Positions 6,941 through 17,400 of a stretch of 32,959 nt of DNA are shown here, in pieces. Position 1 is the first letter of the stretch; each line of letters begins with the position of its first letter. The stretch lies in contig JALEKY010000029.1 in NCBI GenBank assembly GCA_022768945.1, forward strand, positions 1 through 32,959. The letters are read 5' to 3'. This DNA is from Christensenellaceae bacterium (GTDB lineage: Bacteria; Bacillota; Clostridia; Christensenellales; Borkfalkiaceae). The notes beneath the pieces were generated by a model, which was not told the origin of the DNA, made no database searches, and was given only the letters and a program-made list of their open reading frames with translations. The translations under genes and the position numbers were made by a program.

Positions 6941-9676
6941 TTATACGAGTTCGAGGTTCCACATTTCGTTAAGAGGCGAGCAGTACGAGTTAACTTCTTC
7001 ATAGTAGCCCTTAACGCTCTTTACGTTGTAAGCGTACAAAGTCGAACGCTGATAAACGGGAAGCTCTACGGCAAGTTCGAGAACCTCTTCCATAGCTTCT
7101 TCGTAAATCGCCTTTCTTTCTTCTCTGTCCATAATGGAACGGCCTTTTTCGATTAAGGTTTTAAGTTTGCCGTTTATAAGCTTGTAGTCCTCGCTCGTCG
7201 GATCCTGTTTGATTTCGGGATAGCCCCAAGCGCGTACGGAAGTTGCAGACGAGTTAACGTGGTATACCTGATACATATCGGGATCTACCGTAGAACCCCA
7301 AGCAGCCGCCCAAACCTGAAGCGAACCGGTGGAAAGCTTTGTAAGCGCCTGAGAGTCGGCTTTTACTTCAACGTTCCATTCGTAAGTGCCGTCCGGGCTG
7401 TCCGTCAATTCATTGAGGTTGTTGAGAACTTCGGCAGCCTGCTTGAATACGTCGTACGTGGGGTGTTCGGTTATCGAAGCGCCCGCTATCGTCATAGTAA
7501 TCTTGAAGTCGTTTTTGGTTGCGCCTTGCGATTTAGCCAAATCGGTATAATGCTTAACTATATCGATCGCGTCGTAATCCAACCCGGTGTTATCGTCTAC
7601 GTTCGACCAGCCGTTTGCGTAGTCCGTAGGACCAATGCTGAACGAGCCGTCCGGATTCTTAGGATAAGCCCAGCTTACCGTAGACATCGGCCAGTTAATC
7701 GGGTAACAAGTTTCGCCTATCTCGTTGTCGCTGTAATAATACTTGGAAGCGAGGTCGATATTCATTGCCGCCATTATGGCTTTACGGAGATTTCTGTTAG
7801 TAACTTTGCCCGCGTTGATACCGATATAACCGTAACCGAGCTGCAACGGGGTAGCTATTTTAATATCGCTTCCTAATTTCTTAAGGTCTTTAAAGTTCTT
7901 TTCGGTAAGTTGCGGCGTTATGTAGTCAACCTTGCCTTGCTTCAATACTTCGATTGCGCCGGAAGAGGTAACTACCTGCATGCACATTTTTTCATGCTTT
8001 ACTTCGAATTGGAAGTTTTTGTTAGCCTTGAAGTAAACGATACCGCTGTTCCAGAAAGCCATACCGCTCGGGTTGTCGTTATTGTTTGCGTCGGTTGCCG
8101 CGTAAACGCCCGCGCCCATAGGAACGGATACGTTCTTTTCGGACTGAATTACTTTGGACTGGAATTCGGAATCGCCCCATTTAACGCCGAACTTGTTGTT
8201 TTTAATATCGATTTCTTCGCCCTTGTCTCCGAGTTTTGCAGCCGTATAATAGTGAGCGGGAGCAACGGAGAAGCCGAAGTTGTAAATTGCCTTAGGATCG
8301 GGCTGTTCGAGGGTTATCTGAAGAACGTCGAAGTAAGCGTCGTTTGAGTTGTCCGTCAGACTGTCGTAAGTTTTATCTCCGTTTACCGGAACGCCCTTTT
8401 CGTTATGATTGTAAGCTATTTTGTATTCCTTGTCGTTAACGGTTACCGTAGCGGGGTTAGTAGCCTGCGCGAGGTGACCGAGAGAAACAACGCCGGAAAT
8501 ATTCTCGAATTTATTCGAACCTACGTTCTCTTTATTCTGCTGTAAAAGAATGGACTTAGCGTCCGCGGTAAACTTAGTATATAATACGGAAGCCGAAGCG
8601 CTGTAATTCAAAACTTCTCTGAACTTACCTTCCAATCCGTCTTCATAAACGAAATTTATAGCCGCTTCCTCTGTTTTATATGTTTTCAACAGATCTTCGC
8701 CTACAAACTTCTCGATTTTCGTCTTATCCTCTTTACCCTTGTTGTCCGCATATTCGGGGGTAATATAACCTTCGTAAAGGAAGAACGTAAAGAGGTTGTT
8801 TTTAAGTTTATCTGCCCATTCTTCGTAAGGAGCCGTTGTAATATCGAAAGCTTCCTTAGAAGATCTGTAGTCGTTGGTAAGTTCTTTTTTGTATTCCGTA
8901 GCAAGGAAGTTGTAGTCTTCTTTAACTTTATCGCGGAACCACTCGTCGTTATAGGTCGACGTATCTTTTGCGTTGGTTTCGCTTACGTATACTAATTTTT
9001 GATCCTCGGTCGGAGTCCATTCGTCGATTTTCGCGAAAACTTCTTCTTTTGTGGCACTGCTGATACGATCGGGATCGGAAGCGTCTTTCCTAGCCGCATC
9101 AACATAGAAATCTCTCAGAATACTTACTCTCTGGCTTGCGTACTGGCTTGCCGTGGTATTAAGGTTTTCTTCTACTTCTTCGGAATTTCCGTTCGTCTGA
9201 GTTCTGTATTCGTTAAGACCTTTGATTTTAATCGAATACATAGTGGAAGAACCGGTGTAAACGGGATCGAGATATTCGTAAATGTTGAACATTACGTCGT
9301 TCATCGTAAGGGGTTCGCCGTCCGAGAACTTCAAACCGTTTTTAATGACGAAAGTGTAAACGGGTTTGTCTCCCTCGGATATTTCGTAATCGAGAACAAC
9401 GCAAGCCTTATCCATACCGGCTTTTACGCTAACGCCGTCTTTATCGTTATAATCGGTGCTGAGCATTCCGATCTGAGTCATACCGACAACGTCCATATCC
9501 GTTCCGCTCGTAGCGTAGAACGGGCTGAACAAGCCGCTGAGCTCGTCCGTCATAATAACTATCGCGTCTTTTTTCTTTCCTCCGACATTGACTATTATTA
9601 TCGGCAGAGCGATAGCCAATATAAGCACTACGCTCACTACCGGAATAAGAATCTTCATCAGCTTTTTCTTCTTCAT
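6941..9676 (-). CDS. Oligopeptide ABC transporter substrate-binding protein (SBP_bac_5 family), membrane-anchored, enlarged
   Basis: A 911-residue binding protein that would present peptides to OppBC on the outer face of the membrane. Family motifs are FVIKNGLKFSDGEPLTMNDV near residue 110-130, RNLRKAIMAAMNID near 625-640, and AWGSTVDPDMYQVYH followed by the C-terminal lobe. The usual length is 520-620. The excess is mostly residues about 165-455, a lysine- and glutamate-rich segment. The N-terminus is basic with one hydrophobic helix (about 7-30) and no lipobox cysteine, so a signal anchor is likely rather than a lipid. The start chosen is ATG at 9676, 10 bases after AGGAGG. A TTG at 9682 in the same frame lies only 4 bases from that site. 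Four transporter genes follow. Confidence 0.93.
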   Translation of the reverse strand: MKKKKLMKILIPVVSVVLILAIALPIIIVNVGGKKKDAIVIMTDELSGLFSPFYATSGTDMDVVGMTQIGMLSTDYNDKDGVSVKAGMDKACVVLDYEISEGDKPVYTFVIKNGLKFSDGEPLTMNDVMFNIYEYLDPVYTGSSTMYSIKIKGLNEYRTQTNGNSEEVEENLNTTASQYASQRVSILRDFYVDAARKDASDPDRISSATKEEVFAKIDEWTPTEDQKLVYVSETNAKDTSTYNDEWFRDKVKEDYNFLATEYKKELTNDYRSSKEAFDITTAPYEEWADKLKNNLFTFFLYEGYITPEYADNKGKEDKTKIEKFVGEDLLKTYKTEEAAINFVYEDGLEGKFREVLNYSASASVLYTKFTADAKSILLQQNKENVGSNKFENISGVVSLGHLAQATNPATVTVNDKEYKIAYNHNEKGVPVNGDKTYDSLTDNSNDAYFDVLQITLEQPDPKAIYNFGFSVAPAHYYTAAKLGDKGEEIDIKNNKFGVKWGDSEFQSKVIQSEKNVSVPMGAGVYAATDANNNDNPSGMAFWNSGIVYFKANKNFQFEVKHEKMCMQVVTSSGAIEVLKQGKVDYITPQLTEKNFKDLKKLGSDIKIATPLQLGYGYIGINAGKVTNRNLRKAIMAAMNIDLASKYYYSDNEIGETCYPINWPMSTVSWAYPKNPDGSFSIGPTDYANGWSNVDDNTGLDYDAIDIVKHYTDLAKSQGATKNDFKITMTIAGASITEHPTYDVFKQAAEVLNNLNELTDSPDGTYEWNVEVKADSQALTKLSTGSLQVWAAAWGSTVDPDMYQVYHVNSSATSVRAWGYPEIKQDPTSEDYKLINGKLKTLIEKGRSIMDREERKAIYEEAMEEVLELAVELPVYQRSTLYAYNVKSVKGYYEEVNSYCSPLNEMWNLELV

Positions 9677-9732
9677 TATCAAACAGCCTCCTGTATTTTT
9701 TCGTGGTAATTAACTTTTAAAACGAGTTTGCC

Positions 9733-11412
9733 TTACGCTTTGGGGTACTCAAGGCTTTTTTCCAACTCTTTGCTTTCGGTACCGATGCTCCAATCGTAAG
9801 TGAAACCGTAGTTCTCGTTTACCGAAACAGTCCCCGTTTTTATGTTATATCTGTAAGTGTTGCCGACGTTTTTCGCGCCGCATACGTAAAGTTTTACTTC
9901 TCCTTTGGTAAGCCCGTCAAGGTCGCTGAGTCTTTCCGCGTTAGCGTACAAATTGAACGTAGCCGCGTTTGCGCCCGTAGTTACCGTTTCAGTTTCGCCG
10001 TTAAGACTGAAAGAGCCGGATACGGTTACGGAGGTAAGTTTAGCCCCCTCCGCCACAACGCCCGCGAACATTCCGTATTTGCCTTTACCTGCGGTCTTTG
10101 AGAGATATACGTTTACGTTATTAAAGTCAACGCCGTTGATTTCCGCGTTTGCGCCGAGTTTTCCGAACAAACCGCCGTTTTCGGTAGAGCTTACCGTTAC
10201 GTCTATTCCGTTAAACGTTACTCCGTCACCTTTAAGAGAGATTATCTTGCCGTTGAACTCGCCCGAAGTAAAAATAGTCGGCCAGCCGTTAGCTTTCGTA
10301 AACGTTAAGTCGTTTCTTACGTAGTAATTCGCGTTGAGCGAAGCGTTTTCGGTAAGTTGCTCGAGCGTATCGACGTAATAATCCTCGCCCGAGGTGGTCT
10401 TTACGTAAATCTTTTCAATGCCGTTTACCGCCGTTGCCGTTGCGAAATCGACCGAGCCGGAGTGAATTATTTTCTCGCTCGTAATCTCGTCGGTACAAGC
10501 TTCGTCTTTATATGCTTTGTAGAACGTGGTTCCTATCTTTTTGGAAATGGTTTGTTTTGCGTCGTTTTTGCTCGAATACACCATTCCGCCGGTCCTTTCG
10601 CCCGCCTCGTTGGTATTCCAGTAAGGGAGATATACTTCGTCTGCGTTTTCGTAGCCCTCTTTTCCGCCTTTTACCGAAACGTAATCGAAGCCGTTGCTCG
10701 TTCCGCCTTTAACCCACTTGGTTTCGCTTCCGGACGTTTCTTCGTAGTAGTACTCGAAAGTGAAATTCTTAAGCCACGCCGCGTAAAGAGTTATTTCAAA
10801 CTTGTTTGCGCCGTCTGTGTACTGAGTTTCGCCCGTTGCGCCGTTGTAAATACCGAGTTTCTTAGAGTTCCCCTCGTAAACGAGTTCGTCCTTATCGAAG
10901 TCCCAACGGTCGCTGTAAGTGTACAGCGGCGTGGAAGTCCTTTCTTTACCCGTAGCGTCGGCGTACGTTCCGTCCTCTTTTATCGTCTTAGCGATTACGT
11001 ATTCTTCGTCTGCATTCAGCGTAAGAAGGTTACCTGCCTCGTCAACGACGTATTCTACGTCTTCAACGATCTTCGTCACGGGCGTACGGGTTCTGTACCA
11101 ACCCGCGCAGAAATAACCGGAAACCGACGGCATAATATTCTGTTTGGAACGAAGAGGGCTGTCCATAGCGAGCAACTTGATGTGAATGCTTCCGTCCGCA
11201 CTCGTTTTGAGCGTTTCGGGATTGAACATATCTATATAAGATATACCCTTCTTCGTCGAAATTCTTCCGCCGTTAGGATTATACGTAACGGTTATGAAAT
11301 TGCCTTCGTCTCTCAGTTTGTCGTATTCCGTTTTGTCTTCGCACGAGGCGAAAGCAAAACAGATACATACAAAACATAAAAGCGACAGTACTTTAACGAC
11401 TAAACTTTTCAT
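9733..11412 (-). CDS. Lipoprotein with InlB-repeat-like and GLUG/beta-helix-like regions
   Basis: A 559-residue surface lipoprotein. The signal peptide ends in FAFASC, with the cysteine at about 24. Residues about 40-225 resemble InlB B-repeat (Listeria-Bacteroides) modules, with VTYNPNGGRIS at the start and LYAAWLKN at the end. Residues about 355-480 match the pattern of GLUG/beta-helix proteins: a DTLEQL segment, YYVRNDLTF, then GEFNGKIISLKGDGVTFNGI and GGLFGKLGANAEINGVDFNN. No catalytic residues were recognised. The ATG is one base after the stop codon of the protease gene, behind a weak AAGG, so translation is probably coupled to the protease. A binding or adhesion role is inference. Confidence 0.9.
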   Translation of the reverse strand: MKSLVVKVLSLLCFVCICFAFASCEDKTEYDKLRDEGNFITVTYNPNGGRISTKKGISYIDMFNPETLKTSADGSIHIKLLAMDSPLRSKQNIMPSVSGYFCAGWYRTRTPVTKIVEDVEYVVDEAGNLLTLNADEEYVIAKTIKEDGTYADATGKERTSTPLYTYSDRWDFDKDELVYEGNSKKLGIYNGATGETQYTDGANKFEITLYAAWLKNFTFEYYYEETSGSETKWVKGGTSNGFDYVSVKGGKEGYENADEVYLPYWNTNEAGERTGGMVYSSKNDAKQTISKKIGTTFYKAYKDEACTDEITSEKIIHSGSVDFATATAVNGIEKIYVKTTSGEDYYVDTLEQLTENASLNANYYVRNDLTFTKANGWPTIFTSGEFNGKIISLKGDGVTFNGIDVTVSSTENGGLFGKLGANAEINGVDFNNVNVYLSKTAGKGKYGMFAGVVAEGAKLTSVTVSGSFSLNGETETVTTGANAATFNLYANAERLSDLDGLTKGEVKLYVCGAKNVGNTYRYNIKTGTVSVNENYGFTYDWSIGTESKELEKSLEYPKA

Positions 11413-11413
11413 T

Positions 11414-14400
11414 TTATTCGTTTACCTTATTATTGTTTTTCTTCTTTAAAACGCAGCATACCGCTGCCGCCGCTCCGGCAAGTACTACTACTCCGCCTAC
11501 GGATATGAGCACTATGGCAAGTACGTTTGATTGAGTTTCTTCGCTCGAAGACGACGAACCGGAAGAACTGTCTCTCGCTTTGAGAGTCTTAATCATCGAT
11601 TCTGCTTTTTCGAGTACCGAAATATTCGATACAAGCGCCTGCTGCTCTATCGAGGGAAGCGCGGCGTATGCCTTTCTTGCGGCTACTACGGCTTCTTCGT
11701 CGGCAAGAGATATTCTCTTATCGAGCGCGGCAATCAAGCCTATTACTTTGAGGGTGTCCTGAGAAGCCGCCGTGTGTCCGTTCACTACCGTGTCGAAGTA
11801 TTGACCGAAGATAAACGTGTCGTAATTCTTGCCGTTTTGCGGCTTGATCATTACGAGTCCGTCTTTTACCTTACCTACGTAGTTAACGAAGTTCGCGCCG
11901 AAATAGAAGTTGTTGTATCTGCTTGTAACGTTCCACATATAGAACGGAGCGATGCCGAGACCTTCGTATACGACGGAGTTGTTTGCAATAACGCCCGTGT
12001 AAGGCAAGTTAGTGAAAGACAGATACGACGTGTCGTACGCTTCTTCGAGTATCGGAGCTTCGAGACTCAGGAAGGTTACGGTCGAAAGATTATTGCATTC
12101 GTAGAACGCTTTATCGCCTATCGCGGAAAGGGTGGAAGCAAGTACCAAGCTGTACAATCCCGAACCGGTGAATGCGTTAGCGGAAATTCTTACCGTTCCC
12201 TCTTCTACAGTGTAAGTAGTTTCTTCGCTGTTCTTCGGGTAGGAAACAAGAACTTTTCCGTTTGTTACCGTTTTGTAAAGAACGCCTTCCGAAACGTATA
12301 CGCTGTCGGAAATCGAATAGCTGTCTTCGAACGTGTTAACCGTGCCGTTGCCGAACGCGACTTCCACAATTCTTCCGAACGAGTCGATATCGCAGTCGTA
12401 GAACGGGTTTTCGCCTATTTCCGTAAGCTTATCCCCGAACGTGACGGACGTTACGTTCGTCTTTGCGAACGCGAAATCCCCGACCTTTTCGGCGTTTGTA
12501 AGCGCGAGGGAGGAAATCTGCGTTCTCATAAACGCATAGTCGCCTATGGAAACCGCGCTTTCGAGATTCTCTACGGTAGCAAGCTTATTGCAGTTTGCAA
12601 ACGCGGCGTCACCGATAATCGAATCGTCCGCAAGTTTAACGCTTGTCAAAGGAGCCCTCGTAAACGCGTACGAACCGACGTTCGCGGTGTTTGCGAGATC
12701 GAGCGTTTGCATCGAAGTGAACGCGAACGCGTAAGAGCCTATACCGATGACGTTTGTAAAGTCTGCCGCAGACAGCTTGGTGCTGTATGCGAACGTGTAT
12801 GCGGGAATATAATTCTGCTCGAAAGTTTCTATGCCGTCTTCCGTTTCGCTTACCTTTCCGGTGAAGTTCGAGGGGAGCGTTACGTTTGCAAGTTTTTCGG
12901 TGAACGCGAATACGCCCATACCGAGTTTAACGCCATCCGCAAGGTTGGATTCGGTTATGCCGGAAGCGAGCGAAGAGTAAAGGTAATCTGTTGCGACGAG
13001 TTCGCCGTTTACGATTTCCCATTTATAAGCGTAACCGTAACGGCTCTCTCTCTTGGAATATACTCTCGTTCTTATTCCGGAGAAAGCATAATCACCTATC
13101 GATTTTACCTTACTTAGGTCGATTTTGTCAAGGTTTTTACAGGTAGAAAACGCATAATCTCCGATTTTTGCCCCGCCACCGAGGTTAACTTCTTTAAGAT
13201 TTGCGTTATAGAGGAACGCGTAGTCGCCTATTTCGACGTTTTCGCCCATCGTTACCTGCGCAAGGTTGGAGTTAGTTCCGTTTTCAACCTGATAGTAGAG
13301 ATAGTAGAAAACGTTCTCGTTGCCGTCGGCGTCTTTAACGATTACTTTCTCTTCTTTGTAGTATCTCGTGTCCTCGAAAACTCTTGTGTTCTGTACGTTT
13401 TCGAATGTGTTGAGCGACATCGTGCATGCAAATGCATGGCTACCGATTTTTGCGTCGTTGCCTATCGTGAGGCTTGTGAGGTTCGTGCACTGAACGAACG
13501 CGTAGTCGCCTATTACAAGACCGTCGCCGTAAACAGAAAGGTCGAGAGTCTGAAGTTTGCTTGCAAAAGCAAACGCGTAATCGCCTATCGTTTTAAGAGC
13601 GTAATCTCCGCCGTTCGCGTTGAATACCGGGAACGCTTCGAGATTGCTGGAAGCGAACGCGTATGCGCCTATTTCGGAAACGTTGCCGAATTCCGCTTTG
13701 GAAACCGTGCTGTTATAGAACGCGTAATCGCCTATTTCTGTTACGCCCTTAGCGGTAACTTTAGATATTCTCTTTACTCCGCTGAACGCACCGTTGCCTA
13801 TCTTTGTTACCGTTTCGGGAAGAGTTAAGTCGGTAGTAGCTTTGTAGCGGGGTACCAATACGACTTCCGTTTTGTCTTTGCTGTAAAGGATGCCGTTGTC
13901 CGAAGTAATGTTCGGGTTCTTTGCGTCTACTTTGATTTCGGTAAGTCTGTCGCAGTTTGCAAAAGCGTTTTCGCCTATTACCGCAACGTCTTTGCCTAAT
14001 ACGATCGTTTTAATATTATCGCAACCCGTGAACAGGTTTGCCGAAACTACGGGAGCGTTAAGTTTGATTTCTTCAAGCGAAGTACAGCCGTAGAACGCGC
14101 CTACGCCCGCTTTAATCTTAGTTGCGCTTATTTCGGCGGTAAGCATATTCTTGTTGCCGCTGAACGAGCCGATACCTATCGACTGCGCCGTCTTGGGAAG
14201 CGTAAGATTGCCGATATTGCAGTTCATAAACGAATAATCGCCTATCGCGACTACGCCGCTCAAATCGATACTGCTGAGCTTCGTACAATTTTTAAACGCG
14301 TCTTTATTTATAAATCTGATAGCGGTTTTGCCGCTTGCGTCTTTTGCAAACGTTACTCTTTCAAGACTCGTACAACCTTCGAAAGCGCCCACGCCGATGT

Positions 14401-17400
14401 TGATACCCTTTTCGTTTTCCTCGAATACGACTTCTTTAAGAGCGGTAAGCCCCGCGAAAGCGTACTGCTGAATATCGGTTACTCCTTTAGGAATAATTAC
14501 TTTCGTTATCGTGTTTTCACCGATATACACGGGCTTGATATAGTAAGGATCTTCTTTGTCTATAACGTCGCCCGCGGACAAATCTTTTTCCACGTATTCG
14601 TAGTTGGAGAACGCATACTGATATATCGTGGTAATACCCTTGTTACCGGGAATTGTAACCTCTCCGCCCAAGCCCTTATAGCTCATAAGGTAAATGCTTT
14701 GAGTGGTGAACGGTTCCTTAACGGTAATGTTGATTTGCTTCTGATATGAGGTAGCGTACTCTCTGTCGTTGACGGGATCGTAATATCTTACTCTAAACGT
14801 AACGCTCGTGCTGCCCTTCTTTACCGCCTCTATTTCGTCGCCGTTTTCGCCGGTAATTACTACGTTGTCACCGAGCGCGCTGATAGTCACTCTCGTTCTT
14901 TCGGGGAAGTAAGATTCGAGGAGGTAATTTATCTTTACTCTTTCGGACGGATACATCGAAAGACTGTAAGTCGAACTCGTTCCGCTGAATTCGTACGAAC
15001 CGCCGGTAATGCCGATTTCTCTTTCGTCGCTGCTGAGAGCGTAATACGCTTTAATCGTATCGTATCCCTGAAGCTCGAACTTGTTGGCTTCTTTTACGGT
15101 CAACTTTCTGTAACCTTCTTCGTCCTCCGCGTAAACGTGAACGTTAAGCGAAGCCTCGAAGCGACTTCCGTCTTCGTCGTAACCGACAGCCTTGAGTACC
15201 GCGTCTCCGCTCGCTTTAGCAACTACTATGTTGTTAACTACGGAGATGACTTCGTTTCCGTCCGGATTGGTTACTTCGTAATTCAAAGCCTGTACCCAGC
15301 TTTCGTCGGGATACGTGGAGAGAATTCTCGCAAGGTCTTTGGTTTCGTTTATGTTGAGCGAAAGAGTTTCAATCGGATTTTCCGGTTTGTCTTCCTCGTG
15401 GAAGTACATCGAAACGATTTCGTCCGGAAGTTTAAGCTCGTAGGTAGCGGCGTTCATCGCGTAGTCGTAAACGTTAACGACGAACGTGTTGCTGTTTTCG
15501 ATAACGTAGCTTTGACCGTCTTCCCTATACCCTATGCCGACCGAATTCTTGATTTGCTGAACGTAGTCTGTAAGATTTATCGTTACAGTCGTCGTCGAAT
15601 TGTACGAAGAGTATATAGGAGTCATATACTGACCGAACATCGAAAGCGAGTAGGTATACTGCGGATCGGTGCTTCTTGCGATCATACCCGGTTGCAAAGC
15701 CATCGCATAATGGTTGTCGTATACGGACAAATCTGCGTAAAGCGTGGTCTTCTTGGTGCTTTCGTCATATTCGGAACGATAGACGACGTCGGATATAACC
15801 GGAGCTTCGAAGTCAACGTAGAACGGGAATTCGAATACGTTTCTCTCATTGTTCTGAGAAGCGAACTCGCCGTTTGCGCCTTCGTCGATATATGTTTCGA
15901 GCCTTACGGTGTATTTTGTGTTATTCTTTAAATCCTGTTCGAGAACGGAGAAGTCCACGTCGAAACTCGAAGCGCGTATAGATCCGCCGTTATTGAACGA
16001 TTTACGCTGATTGTGATAGGTCTTGCTCCAAACCACTTCGCCGGTCGAGTCCTCGGTAATCATAAGATAAGCGGTTTTTACGTTTCTTAAAAGTCCCGCG
16101 TTTATCGAATTGATACCTTTTACGGTGTAGTTCGAAGTGTTGCTCGTAGCTTCCTGATTGGAAAGAGCAATATGGTCCTTGCTTGCCGCGATTACGGGCA
16201 TGGACGGGTTCTGAATGAAGTAGTAATTTCCGAGTGTGGAAATATAATCGCTGTAAAGAGAACCGATTACCCTCGTAGCGTATGCGTCCGGCATAAGCTT
16301 ATCGTCCTGGCTGATGCCTGCGTTAAGCTCGTCTTTATTGGTGTCGTAATATTCTTCGTCGAAGATAGGAGCTTTCGTCCAATCGCCGTAGAAGCCGAGG
16401 AACGGAACGCTGAGATCGGATTTCGTCTTATCCTCGTTGCCGGGTTTGTTAAGGGTTATGAAGCCCTCGATATACATACCGTTTTCGAACGATTCGTCGA
16501 GATACTGCTTGTCTGCGTCCGAAAGAGTAATTTTTACGGTTACCGTAGCGGTTTTGCCTTTTTCTACGGTTACGCGGTTACCGGTTACGCTGCCGTTTTC
16601 GACCTTCGTTACGGTAACGGACTTTTCGCCGCCTTCGAGAGTGTAGCCGTCCTGAGTTACCGTTCTCTCTCCGCGCTTGGTGTAAGTGGTGCTTACGCCC
16701 TCGGTATTAACGATTGCGTTTACGTCGTAAGTGACGCTCTGTTTGTCAAGAGCCGTGATACCGAAAGTCATCTCATAGACGCCGATTTTTTCCTTATCGT
16801 CGCCTATTTCGAGCTTTGTGGTACTCATAAGCTTGGTCTTATCGAGTTCCTTACCGTTTTTGTCGTAAGTAACGAGATAAGCTTCGGTGTTTGTCGCTTT
16901 GGTTATGTTTACAAGACCTGCGCCCTGCTTTCTTACCGCGTAAGCAACGCCGTTCTTGTTCATGATAATATCCGCGGTGGACATCATCAAACGGTTTACT
17001 ATAGCCGTTATTTCCGTAGGCGTGGAACCTGCTGGAGCTACTTCGTCTTTAACGTACTGACGAATGAGAGCGGTTACGCCCGAAACGTTCGGAGCCGCCA
17101 TCGAAGTACCCGAAAGACTGTCGTATTCCTGACCGGGAACAGCCGAGTAAATCTCGCCGCCGTGACCGGTTATTTCGGGTTTGATTTTAAGGTCGGAGGT
17201 CGGTCCCCAGCTGGAGAAGTCGGACATAAACGGTCCCGCTTCCTGCGATTTGGAAATGCGGATTATACCTTCCGACTGAGCGGCGAGAATTTCGCCGTCG
17301 TCCTGCGTGAGCGAACATACCGCGCCCATATTGTTTCCGACGGACATCGAAATCGAACCGGAAACGTTGTTGTAAATGATTATACCGAGACAGCCTTGTT

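Noticed and set aside
11414-14700. Tandem DNA repeat or CRISPR-like array
   Set aside because: The recurring short words at irregular spacing encode LRR_5 protein repeats in one open frame; there are no identical repeats with unique spacers.
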